NCBI RefSeq assembly: GCF_032268605.1 | Contig: NZ_CP130318.1 | Location: 3,690,001 to 3,754,000 of the forward strand | Length of the DNA stretch: 64,000 nt | From: Paenibacillus aurantius | GTDB taxonomy: Bacteria; Bacillota; Bacilli; Paenibacillales; NBRC-103111 | Direction: 5' to 3' | Shown: one piece after another, positions 54,055 through 61,345 of the stretch | How the letters are laid out: each line of letters opens with the position of its first letter | Numbering within the stretch: the first letter of the stretch is position 1 | Program-made: the position numbers and the translations under genes | The notes under the pieces: model-generated | What the model was told of the DNA's origin: nothing | Database searches by the model: none | Seen by the model: only the letters and a program-made list of their open reading frames with translations

Positions 54055-54591
54055 TTACCGGGGCTCTCCCGTTTTGTCGTTCCATCTGGAGGTATAAGAA
54101 ATCCGGTACAGCTTTCTAAGCTGCTCCGCCAAATCCGGCCGGTCCGGCTTCAATTCGGCCGCCCGCCCATCCCCCGTATCCTCTCTTCTTGCATCCATGG
54201 CCATCAGAAGCGGACCGTTGCGCGAGCCACCTCCCGTCTGGTCCAATACCCGGACCGTCACCTGGGAGACATTGGAGGTCCGCAGCAACCCGAAGCGGGT
54301 CAGCTCATACAGATCACGGTAAATGTCGCTCTCCCTAGGAGTTCCGTAAGACAGCAGATCCACCTGGAGCACGGAATGACTCCACTGTACATGCCCAATG
54401 TCGAGCCGAAACGGAAGACCGCCCAGTTGATCGACCAAATTCTGCTCGTTCAAGGCAGGCAGCTGGTTCGTACGGAAGACGGCCAGTTCACCTCGGGTGC
54501 GCCCTTTGTCAAGCTGGGGCAGCCAGGCCATGGCCGCCGCTACCGACCCGGTAAGCGCGAATGTCAGTATAATGCGGATGGAGCTGCGCAT
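54055..54591 (-). CDS. Secreted or membrane-anchored protein of unknown function
   Basis: A 178-residue protein with an N-terminal hydrophobic segment (residues about 6-24) that could be a signal peptide or anchor. The rest contains HSVLQVDLLSYGTP and ESDIYRDLYELTRFGLL followed by a beta-like SQVTVRVLD. The order of these elements resembles the region SVTVHL...DIYRQI...KVKLEL of the protein encoded at 10480-11013, so the two may share a fold. No gene name is justified. It lies between mtrB and hepS. Confidence 0.65.
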   Translation of the reverse strand: MRSSIRIILTFALTGSVAAAMAWLPQLDKGRTRGELAVFRTNQLPALNEQNLVDQLGGLPFRLDIGHVQWSHSVLQVDLLSYGTPRESDIYRDLYELTRFGLLRTSNVSQVTVRVLDQTGGGSRNGPLLMAMDARREDTGDGRAAELKPDRPDLAEQLRKLYRISYTSRWNDKTGEPR

Positions 54592-54634
54592 CGCGATTCC
54601 TCCTTATCCAAGCCTTATACCTCATTCTACAATA

Positions 54635-54658
54635 GAAAAAAGCAGGCTATGCCTGCTT
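54635..54658 (-). terminator. Intrinsic terminator after mtrB
   Basis: AAGCAGGC (54640-54647) pairs perfectly with GCCTGCTT (54651-54658), loop TAT; the minus-strand stem is followed by UUUUC. It lies 9 nt after the mtrB stop. Confidence 0.85.
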
Positions 54659-54666
54659 GGGAGCTC

Positions 54667-54891
54667 TTATTCTTCCGTGTGGATTTCTCCGAATTTCGTC
54701 ATGACGACAGCTTTCCCCCGGATCTTGACCGCCGAGGTAAAATCGGTGAACTGAGCAATCATGACCTCTCCCTTGTCCAGCTTCTCCGTATGATGAAACT
54801 TAGTATGCTGGCCCCGGGTAAGTCCGATGACCTGGACCCCGTTCTCTTTGGCTTTGATCACGAAATATTCGGCTTGGTTCTGCTCCATCAA
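54667..54891 (-). CDS. mtrB: Tryptophan RNA-binding attenuation protein TRAP
   Basis: Tryptophan-activated RNA-binding protein that forms an 11-subunit ring. The 74-residue protein closely matches B. subtilis Mtr[24 protein letters not shown] is seen in parts, and the RNA-contacting EK and KIR residues (in HTEKLDKG and AVKIRGKA) are conserved, as are the Thr and Gly residues of the tryptophan pocket. Its target, an 11-triplet leader, lies before trpE at 44507-44558. In B. subtilis mtrB is next to folE; here it follows a tRNA gene. Confidence 0.95.
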   Translation of the reverse strand: MMEQNQAEYFVIKAKENGVQVIGLTRGQHTKFHHTEKLDKGEVMIAQFTDFTSAVKIRGKAVVMTKFGEIHTEE

Positions 54892-54992
54892 CTCTAATCC
54901 TCCGTTCTTCGATCCTTCCCTCTATGATGCTGTAAATCCGTCCGGAAGTCAACCGGAGGCTCTCTCTTATCCCGATTAGCATTAGGCAGGCA

Positions 54993-55028
54993 AAAAGAAA
55001 GAGACACCGGCCTTGACGGTGTCTCTTT
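54993..55028 (-). terminator. Intrinsic terminator directly after tRNA-Pro
   Basis: AAAGAGACACCG (54998-55009) pairs perfectly with CGGTGTCTCTTT (55017-55028), followed by CUUUUU on the minus strand. It begins 2 nt after the encoded CCA, so the tRNA is transcribed alone or as the end of its unit. Confidence 0.92.
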
Positions 55029-55030
55029 CA

Positions 55031-55107
55031 TGGTCGGAGTAACACGATTCGAACGTGCGACCTCACCCACCCCAAGGGTGCGCGCTACCAGGCTGCGCCA
55101 TACCCCG
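55031..55107 (-). tRNA. tRNA-Pro (anticodon GGG)
   Basis: Read on the minus strand: acceptor CGGGGTA pairs with TACTCCG, discriminator A and encoded CCA (55033-55031). The D arm is GCGC AGCCTGGTA GCGC. The anticodon stem CACCC/GGGTG encloses loop TTGGGGT, giving anticodon GGG. The T arm is GCACG TTCGAAT CGTGT. Total 77 nt. It reads proline codon CCC (and CCU). Confidence 0.96.
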
Positions 55108-55169
55108 ACGTACTGCGCAAAAATATAATAAACCAGTTCGGTGGGAGTTGTCAATGCTAGTTTACGCAG

Positions 55170-55205
55170 AAAAGCCGCATCCACATAAGAGGCAGATACG
55201 GCTTC
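55170..55205 (-). terminator. Likely terminator after hbs
   Basis: AAGCCG plus ATC pair with GAT plus CGGCTT across an interrupted stem with a long loop; the minus-strand stem is followed by UUUUC. It lies 45 nt past the hbs stop. Confidence 0.55.
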
Positions 55206-55247
55206 ATATCAATAAGTCGCTGGGTACTCGTATGTACGATAAGCCGA

Positions 55248-55520
55248 CTATTGGATTCCGTCTCTCAGAGCTTTACCTGGCTTGAAAGAAGGCACTTTGC
55301 TGGCGGCGATTTCGATTTCTTCTCCCGTCTGAGGATTGCGTCCTTTACGGGCGGAACGTTCACGAACCTCGAAATTTCCAAATCCAACAAGTTGAACCTT
55401 ATCTCCGCTTTGCAGGGCTTCGGAAATGGCATCGAACACGGCTTCTACCGCTTTGGTGGCGTCCTTCTTGGAAAGCTCGGAGGATTCAGCTACCTTGGTA
55501 ATCAATTCGGATTTATTCAT
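55248..55520 (-). CDS. hbs: DNA-binding protein HU
   Basis: Nucleoid-associated DNA-bending protein. The 90-residue protein has the HU signature [23 protein letters not shown] in parts and the DNA-binding beta-arm around [12 protein letters not shown] at 55520 is preferred over a GTG three codons earlier because AAGGAGGTG is 9 nt upstream of the ATG. It is downstream of spoIVA as in B. subtilis and has its own promoters. Confidence 0.96.
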   Translation of the reverse strand: MNKSELITKVAESSELSKKDATKAVEAVFDAISEALQSGDKVQLVGFGNFEVRERSARKGRNPQTGEEIEIAASKVPSFKPGKALRDGIQ

Positions 55521-55580
55521 GTCATTCACCTCCTTCTGCTGGTCGTTCTGTTATCTCTTGTTTTAACGGTTTTCCCGCAA

Positions 55581-55643
55581 AATATACATGCGGTGAGCCT
55601 CAACGGTCAAAACTATAGTAATATACCTAAGGGGTATTTGCAA
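55581..55643 (-). promoter_or_regulatory. Two candidate sigma-A promoters for hbs
   Basis: On the minus strand the first is TTGCAA (55643-55638) with TACTAT (55620-55615), 17 nt apart; the second is TTGACC (55610-55605) with TATATT (55586-55581), 18 nt apart. Tandem promoters fit a highly expressed gene; B. subtilis hbs also has more than one. Confidence 0.6.
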
Positions 55644-55670
55644 GTCCTGCACCGTTATTTCGACATGCGA

Positions 55671-55727
55671 AAAGCCCGGGAAGGAGCCTTCCGGTCCGTA
55701 GACTGGAAGCGGCTTCCTATACCCGGG
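55671..55727 (-). terminator. Likely terminator after spoIVA
   Basis: CCCGGG (55675-55680) pairs with CCCGGG (55722-55727), with additional pairing of GGAAGCC and GGCTCC inside; on the minus strand the stem ends in CUUUUC. It lies about 25 nt past the spoIVA stop. Confidence 0.6.
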
Positions 55728-55750
55728 GTTATCTGCCAGTAAACCAAGCT

Positions 55751-57229
55751 TTAAAGGATGATAGCGATCAGTCCGCCGGAGCCTTCGTTGATGATCCGGC
55801 CCAGCGTCTCTTGAAGCTTGTAGCGGGCATTGTCCGGCATCATGGCAAGCTTGCCCTGGATCCCTTCCCGTACAATGGAATGGAGCGACCGGCCGAAAAT
55901 ATCGGATTCCCAGATTTTGAGCGGGTTGTCCTCGAAATCCTGCATCAGGTAACGAACCAGCTCTTCGCTTTGCTTCTCTGTCCCGATGATTGGGGAGAAC
56001 TCCGATTCGACATCCACGCGGATCATATGAATGGATGGCGCGGTTGCTTTCAGCCGAACCCCGAAGCGGGCTCCCTGCCGGATAAGCTCGGGTTCGTCCA
56101 AAGCCATTTCGGCCAAGGTCGGCGGGGCGATGCCGTAGCCTGTCGTTTTGACCATTTCAAGAGCTTCGGCAAATTGATCGTATTCCCTTTTGGCGTGGGT
56201 AAACTCCTGCATGAGCTGAAGAAGATGATCTTTGCCCCGGATCTCAACCCCCACGACCTCCATCAGGATTTTGTCGTAGAGCTCGTCGGGCGCATACAGA
56301 TCGATTTCCGCGACGCCCTGACCCATGTTCATGTCCGCAAGAGCGGCTCTTGAAATGAAGTCATACTCGGAGAATTGCCCGACCACCCGGTCCACGTCCC
56401 GCAGCCGGCGGATGTCTTGAACCGTATCCCTTACGGAATTCTCGAAGTGGCTCCGCAGCCAGTGATTTTCCTGCAGCACCATGACCCAGCTCGGAAGATT
56501 GACGTTTACTTCATGGACCGGGAATTCGTATAGGACTTCTCTCAGAACGGACAGGCATTCGTCTTCTCCCATTTGGGCTACGCTCAAGGTCATCACCGGG
56601 ATATCATATTTGGCGGCAAGCTCGGTACGAAGCTCGAGTGCCGATTCGCTGTTCGGTCTCGTGGAGTTAATAATGAGAACAAAGGGCTTTCCGACTTCCT
56701 TCAGCTCCGCAATCACCCTTTCTTCCGCCTGTACGTAGGAGGAACGGGGGATTTCGGAGATACTGCCGTCTGTCGTGACCACGACGCCAAGGGTGGAATG
56801 CTCCTGAATGACCTTGCGCGTTCCGATCTCGGCCGCTTCCTCGAAGGGAATCGGCTCATCGAACCATGGCGTTGAGATCATCCGGGGACCGTTCTCATCC
56901 TCGTAGCCTTTGGCTCCCTCCACCGCGTAGCCTACGCAGTCCACGAGGCGGACATTGACGTTTAAGCCTTCCGAGACGGCAATCTGGACGGCGGTATTCG
57001 GCACGAACTTCGGTTCGGTCGTCATGATCGTCCGCCCTGCCGCACTTTGCGGGAGCTCATCGGTGGCGCGTGCCCGATCCGACTCATTGCGGATATTGGG
57101 CAGAACGCCGGCTTCCATGAAACGCTTGATAAACGTGGACTTGCCTGTGCGGACGGCACCGACGACCCCCAGGTAGATATCCCCGCCGGTACGTTCGGCA
57201 ATGTCCTTAAAGATGTCGATTTTCTCCAA
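55751..57229 (-). CDS. spoIVA: Stage IV sporulation protein A
   Basis: ATPase that polymerises on the forespore to form the base layer of the spore coat. The 492-residue protein has an N-terminal TRAFAC-like ATPase domain with Walker A GAVRTGKS at residues 24-31, VDCVGYAVEG as the Walker B region and a C-terminal forespore-targeting tail GGLIAIIL. GGAGGAGATC precedes the ATG. A sigma-E-type promoter lies about 185 nt upstream. Confidence 0.97.
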   Translation of the reverse strand: MEKIDIFKDIAERTGGDIYLGVVGAVRTGKSTFIKRFMEAGVLPNIRNESDRARATDELPQSAAGRTIMTTEPKFVPNTAVQIAVSEGLNVNVRLVDCVGYAVEGAKGYEDENGPRMISTPWFDEPIPFEEAAEIGTRKVIQEHSTLGVVVTTDGSISEIPRSSYVQAEERVIAELKEVGKPFVLIINSTRPNSESALELRTELAAKYDIPVMTLSVAQMGEDECLSVLREVLYEFPVHEVNVNLPSWVMVLQENHWLRSHFENSVRDTVQDIRRLRDVDRVVGQFSEYDFISRAALADMNMGQGVAEIDLYAPDELYDKILMEVVGVEIRGKDHLLQLMQEFTHAKREYDQFAEALEMVKTTGYGIAPPTLAEMALDEPELIRQGARFGVRLKATAPSIHMIRVDVESEFSPIIGTEKQSEELVRYLMQDFEDNPLKIWESDIFGRSLHSIVREGIQGKLAMMPDNARYKLQETLGRIINEGSGGLIAIIL

Positions 57230-57570
57230 TGAGATCTCCTCCTACAAGTTGGAATGACGATAATAGCGGCAGCGTTCGAACCTTGGACTTGGCGCCCGAT
57301 CCCTAATAAGAGGAAGCTCCCGTTATCGGATCAGGCATCAGGGAGCCTGGAAGCCATTCCCGGATGTTCGGGCTCGTGATGCGGCCACACTCGTGCATTA
57401 CTTGGACTAGTATAACTATATGTAGCCGTTCATAGAGTATGCCTGTTTTTTACTAGCTTTTTTCTGTGGGGACAACAGGTCCGTGAAAAAGGGCGGCCAA
57501 AACAGCATACGGTAATCGTTATGTCCCTTCCCTTCTGATTATTCCTAGTCATGGGAAGCTTCTATAAAAA
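57230..57570. other. spoIVA leader region
   Basis: No gene is supported in these 341 nt. It holds the sigma-E-like promoter at 57415-57442 and, in the transcribed leader of about 185 nt, an inverted repeat CAGGC...GCCTG around 57331-57348. The leader has no clear known RNA motif. Confidence 0.6.
57415..57442 (-). promoter_or_regulatory. Candidate sigma-E sporulation promoter of spoIVA
   Basis: On the minus strand GCATACT (57442-57436) and CATATAGT (57422-57415) are 13 nt apart, close to the sigma-E consensus (-35 with ATA core, -10 CATANNNT). B. subtilis spoIVA is transcribed by sigma-E, which supports the match. Confidence 0.65.
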
Positions 57571-57611
57571 GGAAGAACCCGCTTTGTCGTCCGGACAATG
57601 CGGGTTCTTCC
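57571..57611. terminator. Intrinsic terminator after the yphF-like gene
   Basis: GGAAGAACCCGC (57571-57582) pairs perfectly with GCGGGTTCTTCC (57600-57611) with a further small hairpin in the loop. Both ends have A- or T-rich tails, so it works in both directions; its main role is to end the minus-strand lipoprotein gene. Confidence 0.92.
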
Positions 57612-57614
57612 TTT

Positions 57615-58340
57615 TTATTCCCTGGTTACGGTCGGTTCGCCGTTCTTCCACGTGTAGGGAAAGGATCGGGCCGGCACGAAATACCCCTCCTCGACCAGAA
57701 GAGACCGGAGGTCCTTACCGGGATCTGCCGAGGTAAGTCCCTTGCGGCTCATGGCTTTGGCGATCTCAGGGCCGTAATCGATGCCTACTTTTCCCGTATC
57801 ATCCATGATGGCGGATAGGGAGGTACGCGAATAAGGACTCTGGAGGGAGAGTTCCTTTTTCTTCAGCTTGGTATAGTCGATATAGGAGAAGCCTTCGGCA
57901 AGGGGTTGCCCTTTGGGGAGCGCCCCTTGGTTCTTGGCCTTGTAAGCATCAATCTCCTTCTGCAGGTCCACCATGCGCTGGTAGGACGGCAGGTCCATCA
58001 TCTTGACCTTGGGGGAGGTTTCGACATCCACCAGGACGTAGAGAGCCGTCCCTCCGTTCTCAAACGCGTTTCCGGGGATGGTGCTCAGAACGTTGTAGTC
58101 CTTCAGCTTCTTGAAGTCTATCAAATACTTCTCATAGAGGGGGGTGTCCTCCTCTTTGGTCTTGATGGGCAGAACCCCCCGGCGCTTATGAAATTCATCC
58201 ACGGCGTTCTGGACGACCGTGATAAATTCCCCGGTAGCCAGCTGATTCTGCTTGATCTTCTCCTCCGAATACATGCATCCGGACGTTACCAGCAGAAGAA
58301 AGAGAAGGCACGGAAAAAGCAACATTCTGGCCTTTACCAT
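57615..58340 (-). CDS. YphF-like lipoprotein
   Basis: A 241-residue lipoprotein: the signal peptide MVKARMLLFPCLLFLLLVTS ends in a lipobox with Cys22 (VTSGC). The mature part is alpha-beta with YSRTSLSAIMDDTGKVGIDYG in parts near the C-terminus. B. subtilis YphF, a lipoprotein of similar length, lies between spoIVA and yphE, as here; function unknown. ATG at 58340 has GGAGGAC 7 nt upstream. It overlaps the ferredoxin gene by 7 nt. Confidence 0.78.
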   Translation of the reverse strand: MVKARMLLFPCLLFLLLVTSGCMYSEEKIKQNQLATGEFITVVQNAVDEFHKRRGVLPIKTKEEDTPLYEKYLIDFKKLKDYNVLSTIPGNAFENGGTALYVLVDVETSPKVKMMDLPSYQRMVDLQKEIDAYKAKNQGALPKGQPLAEGFSYIDYTKLKKKELSLQSPYSRTSLSAIMDDTGKVGIDYGPEIAKAMSRKGLTSADPGKDLRSLLVEEGYFVPARSFPYTWKNGEPTVTRE

Positions 58341-58675
58341 TCCTGGTCCTCCTTTTGTTTCTGAAGCTGGGCCCGGACAGCCGCCTTCAGCGGGTCTTCC
58401 GGCACATGGACCGACACCGGACCGGTTACCCTGGCCTGGCAGGCCAAACGGTACCCTTCCGTGCTCTGGCTTCCGAGCTTCAGCTCTTCGTTTTTGTTCA
58501 TTGGGGCCAGTCCGGTCTGATCCGGTACCCGAACCTTGCACATGAGGCAGGCAGCCTTGCCTCCGCAGCGCGTCCGGATCTGGACCCGAGCCCGGCGTCC
58601 GGCATCGAGCAGAGTGGTTCCCGGCCGGACGGTCACCTTGCGGTCATCCGGCAGGAAATGAATCTCCGGGTGCAT
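58334..58675 (-). CDS. 2Fe-2S ferredoxin (adrenodoxin-like spacing)
   Basis: A 113-residue ferredoxin. The cluster cysteines are in RCGGKAACLMC (C-x5-C-x2-C) and the fourth in YRLACQARV; the C-x5-C-x2-C spacing is that of the adrenodoxin/bacterial hydroxylating class. The redox partner is unknown. GAAGGAGGG lies upstream of the ATG. It overlaps the nucleotidyltransferase gene by 32 nt, one of the longest overlaps here. Confidence 0.85.
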   Translation of the reverse strand: MHPEIHFLPDDRKVTVRPGTTLLDAGRRARVQIRTRCGGKAACLMCKVRVPDQTGLAPMNKNEELKLGSQSTEGYRLACQARVTGPVSVHVPEDPLKAAVRAQLQKQKEDQEW

Positions 58676-59291
58676 GGCTATCGCCCTCCTTCGTAAGCGG
58701 GTATTCGGTGAGGCTCTCCAATTTCCTCAGCAGCTCTAGGGATAGCCGGTTGCCCTGTACAATCGCACCGAGGGCAGGCATATGAGCGGCCGGGTTGGCT
58801 TTCATCGCCGCCGCCACCGGCTCGTACCGGTCTTCCCGCTCGCGGAGCAGGTTAAAGACCAGCTCATGGGCAAGCGGCATGACCCGTATCCGCTTGTCGA
58901 TGGAAGGGATAGCCGCATAAGGCTTCAGCACATCCGTTTCCACCCGGTAGAGGGAACCGGTGGCGCGGATTTCGAAACCGCCCACGAGCTCCACGTTAAC
59001 CCCGCTCACCCTGTAGTGGCTGAGAACGGAGTCATACCGGTCGGTCCGGCTGTGCTGCTGCTCATCCTCCGCCCTATCCGCCAGTAAACGATGCATGTCC
59101 CCGACGTGATTCCGGTCCGCGTACAGATCGAGGTCGCGCGGCTCGTTCGGTAGGCGGAGCCCATGCAAAAGCAGCCCGCAGCTGCCTCCGACCATCCATG
59201 CCCCCTGATAGGGAGCGAGCCGGTCAGCCAGCAGGCGGAGCGCCTCGGCCATAGAAGCCGGAAGCTTCCGGCATGCTTCATGATTAGTCAT
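58644..59291 (-). CDS. Nucleotidyltransferase-fold protein
   Basis: A 215-residue protein with the minimal Pol-beta nucleotidyltransferase signature: GGSCGLLLHG followed by PRDLDLYAD (the D-x-D pair), with a probable third acid in VNVELVGG. The remaining C-terminal half is helical (LAHELVFNLLRERED). The substrate is unknown; such folds include antibiotic-modifying and RNA-linked enzymes. It is between two ferredoxin genes in the spoIVA-gpsA interval. Confidence 0.75.
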   Translation of the reverse strand: MTNHEACRKLPASMAEALRLLADRLAPYQGAWMVGGSCGLLLHGLRLPNEPRDLDLYADRNHVGDMHRLLADRAEDEQQHSRTDRYDSVLSHYRVSGVNVELVGGFEIRATGSLYRVETDVLKPYAAIPSIDKRIRVMPLAHELVFNLLREREDRYEPVAAAMKANPAAHMPALGAIVQGNRLSLELLRKLESLTEYPLTKEGDSHAPGDSFPAG

Positions 59292-59311
59292 TCATCATTA
59301 CCTGATTTCTC

Positions 59312-59605
59312 TTAGAAATATGGCTTCCATACCGCCGTGACCGGGCCTGTCCCTTTGACAATCGCCTGGCAGCCCAGCCGGAAGCCCTGCTCCAGCTCCT
59401 CCGGCTCCAGCCGGTCCAGTTCCTCATCGGTAGGCTTGGCCAACTGGTCCAACCCTTCCGTTATCAAACAGCGGCATCTAGCACATGTTCCCCGGGTGCA
59501 GGAGAAGCCCCAATCCACCTCGTGCTTCAAGGCCAGATCCAGAATCGTCTTGCCTTGGCCGTTTTCCAGCGATTTGGTTACGTTCCGCCCTTTTAATTCA
59601 ATCAT
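59312..59605 (-). CDS. 2Fe-2S ferredoxin (plant-type spacing)
   Basis: A 97-residue ferredoxin. Three cluster cysteines lie in SCTRGTCARC (C-x4-C-x2-C) and the fourth in FRLGCQAIV, the plant-type spacing, unlike its neighbour at 58334. The beta-grasp N-terminal part (GQGKTILDLAL) is conserved. It ends 20 nt before the nucleotidyltransferase gene and begins just after the yphE-like gene. Confidence 0.85.
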   Translation of the reverse strand: MIELKGRNVTKSLENGQGKTILDLALKHEVDWGFSCTRGTCARCRCLITEGLDQLAKPTDEELDRLEPEELEQGFRLGCQAIVKGTGPVTAVWKPYF

Positions 59606-59624
59606 ACCGTTTCTCCTTCTCTCT

Positions 59625-59804
59625 TTAAAACATAGAAGCCAGCATCAGCAAAAAAATCGGAATAAACAAGACGAAGGCAATGAAAGACAAGACGAAGCGG
59701 ACAATCCCTTTCGTCTTGTGCCTGGCGAAGGTAATGATTACGCTTGCCAGCAGCATCAGCCCGATTGCATAGAACGAAGCCCACATTTTGTCCATACTGC
59801 TCAT
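59625..59804 (-). CDS. DUF2768 small membrane protein (YphE-like)
   Basis: A 59-residue gene too short for many gene finders. The ATG at 59804 reads MSSMDKMWASFYAIGLMLL..., with two hydrophobic segments (about residues 7-25 and 37-57) separated by RHKTKG, the DUF2768 pattern. B. subtilis yphE lies at the same place between yphF and gpsA. GGTGA precedes the start. Function unknown. Confidence 0.85.
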   Translation of the reverse strand: MSSMDKMWASFYAIGLMLLASVIITFARHKTKGIVRFVLSFIAFVLFIPIFLLMLASMF

Positions 59805-59858
59805 ACGATCACCGATCCCAGCTGCAAAGTCTACCCTAGATTATAGCATTCACGGCAT

Positions 59859-59892
59859 AAAAAAACCACGGGATGCCTAAAGCATTCCCATG
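59859..59892 (-). terminator. Intrinsic terminator after spoVIF
   Basis: CCACGGGATGC (59866-59876) pairs with GCATTCCCATGG (59882-59892) with one bulge/mismatch; the minus-strand stem is followed by seven U residues. It ends the spoVIF transcript 28 nt past its stop. Confidence 0.9.
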
Positions 59893-59920
59893 GCTCACAT
59901 CCAACCGGCCGGCCGGATCC

Positions 59921-60211
59921 TTATTTCTTCTTGCTTGCCATCATTTTCATCAGCTGTTCGAGGCTTCCCGTATTCAGATTGCTGCCCTTAACGGCTTGGA
60001 TAATGTCGTTTACGGTAGATTCCGAAACCGGGATGTTAACCATGCCGGATACTTGCTTAATCAGCTGCCGGAGCTGTTCCTCGCTTTGAAGCGTCGACGG
60101 TTTTACTCCGCTAGCCAGCTTGCTGATGTCCTTCTCCGTCACCTTTTTGCCGGTCTTGCTATTAATCGCGTTCAGAACGTCCTTCTGCACATTTTTGTCG
60201 CTCACCTTCAT
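59921..60211 (-). CDS. spoVIF: Stage VI sporulation protein F
   Basis: A 96-residue, helical sporulation protein needed for late coat assembly in Bacillus. The segments KDISKLASGVKP, LRQLIKQVSGMVN and the C-terminal SLEQLMKMMASKKK match SpoVIF. It lies between gpsA and the yphE-like gene and ends in its own terminator. Confidence 0.85.
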   Translation of the reverse strand: MKVSDKNVQKDVLNAINSKTGKKVTEKDISKLASGVKPSTLQSEEQLRQLIKQVSGMVNIPVSESTVNDIIQAVKGSNLNTGSLEQLMKMMASKKK

Positions 60212-60274
60212 AACCTCCCAGTTCCCTAATGCGGACTAAGGTAGTTTATGAAGCGAGCTCCGGCAAGGTGTGGG

Positions 60275-61321
60275 CTAAGGTACCCATTTGGCCGAGGCTT
60301 CCTGGGCGATGTCCTCAATCTCGTGCGTCCTTACCCTTCCCATGAGATCCTCTACGGCTTCCTCAGGCGTTTTGCCTTCGAACAGAACCCGGAACAAAGC
60401 ATCGGTAATCGGCATCGCCACCTCATACCTTTGGGCTAGAATATGAGCGGCCTGGGTCGTTTTGACCCCCTCGACCACCATGCCCATCTTCTCCAGCACC
60501 TCTTCGAGTGCGGCTCCCTGACCGATCATATAGCCGGCTCTCCAGTTGCGGCTGTGCTTGCTCGTACAGGTCGCGATAAGATCCCCGACACCCGCGAGTC
60601 CCGCGAAAGTCAGAGGATTGGCTCCCATCGCCGTGCCGAGCCGGGCGATCTCCGCCAAGCCCCGGGTCATCAGCGCCGCCTTGGCGTTATCGCCAAAGCC
60701 GAGCCCGTCGGTTAATCCGGCTCCAAGCGCTATAATATTTTTGAGAGCCCCGCCGATCTCGACTCCGGTAACGTCCGGATTCGTATAGACCCGGAAATGG
60801 CTGTTAATGAACAGATCCTGTGCGGCTTCGGCGGCTTCCATCTCCTCTGCGGCCACTACGATGGTCGTAGGGCAGCGGAGCACGACTTCCTCCGCATGAC
60901 TCGGTCCCGAGAGCACCACGATCCGCCGGCTGTCATAGGATGGAAGCTCCTCGGCGATCACCGAGGTCATCCGTTTCATCGTCTCCACTTCAAAGCCTTT
61001 GGTAGCATGGATGAGGAGCGCCTCCGGCGGCAGGTAAGGCTGCAGCTTCCCCGCAATCTCCCGCATGCTCGCGGAGGTCGCCGCCAGGATGACAGCTTCC
61101 GCATCCCGGACGGCCTCTTCCAGGCTCGTGGTCGCGTAGATGGCCTCGGACAGCACCGTGTCTTTCAGAAACCTGCTGTTCGTATGCCGGCGGTTGATCT
61201 CCGTCACCTGCTCTTCCCTTCGGGACCAGAGGCAGACCTCCATCCCGTTATCGGCAAGGACGGTTGCCAGAGCCGTACCCCAGCTTCCGGCTACCAGAAC
61301 CGCCGCTTTTTTGTTAGCCAT
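60275..61321 (-). CDS. gpsA: NAD(P)-dependent glycerol-3-phosphate dehydrogenase
   Basis: Makes glycerol-3-phosphate from dihydroxyacetone phosphate for phospholipid synthesis. The 348-residue protein has ALKNIIALGAGLTDGLGFGDNAKAALMTRGL in parts, with the catalytic Lys, and a full GpsA C-terminal domain. Oddly, the N-terminal dinucleotide motif is VAGSWGTALA where nearly all family members have GAGSWG: codon GTA replaces GGA for the first glycine of GxGxxG. GGAGGGG precedes the ATG. It is followed by spoVIF and follows plsY. Confidence 0.93.
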   Translation of the reverse strand: MANKKAAVLVAGSWGTALATVLADNGMEVCLWSRREEQVTEINRRHTNSRFLKDTVLSEAIYATTSLEEAVRDAEAVILAATSASMREIAGKLQPYLPPEALLIHATKGFEVETMKRMTSVIAEELPSYDSRRIVVLSGPSHAEEVVLRCPTTIVVAAEEMEAAEAAQDLFINSHFRVYTNPDVTGVEIGGALKNIIALGAGLTDGLGFGDNAKAALMTRGLAEIARLGTAMGANPLTFAGLAGVGDLIATCTSKHSRNWRAGYMIGQGAALEEVLEKMGMVVEGVKTTQAAHILAQRYEVAMPITDALFRVLFEGKTPEEAVEDLMGRVRTHEIEDIAQEASAKWVP

Positions 61322-61345
61322 GGCTTCCCCTCCGTTCCGTAGAAG

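Noticed and set aside
59602-59784. 60-codon minus-strand frame overlapping the yphE-like gene
   Set aside because: The DUF2768 frame in the same interval has two membrane segments and a conserved position; this one has neither.
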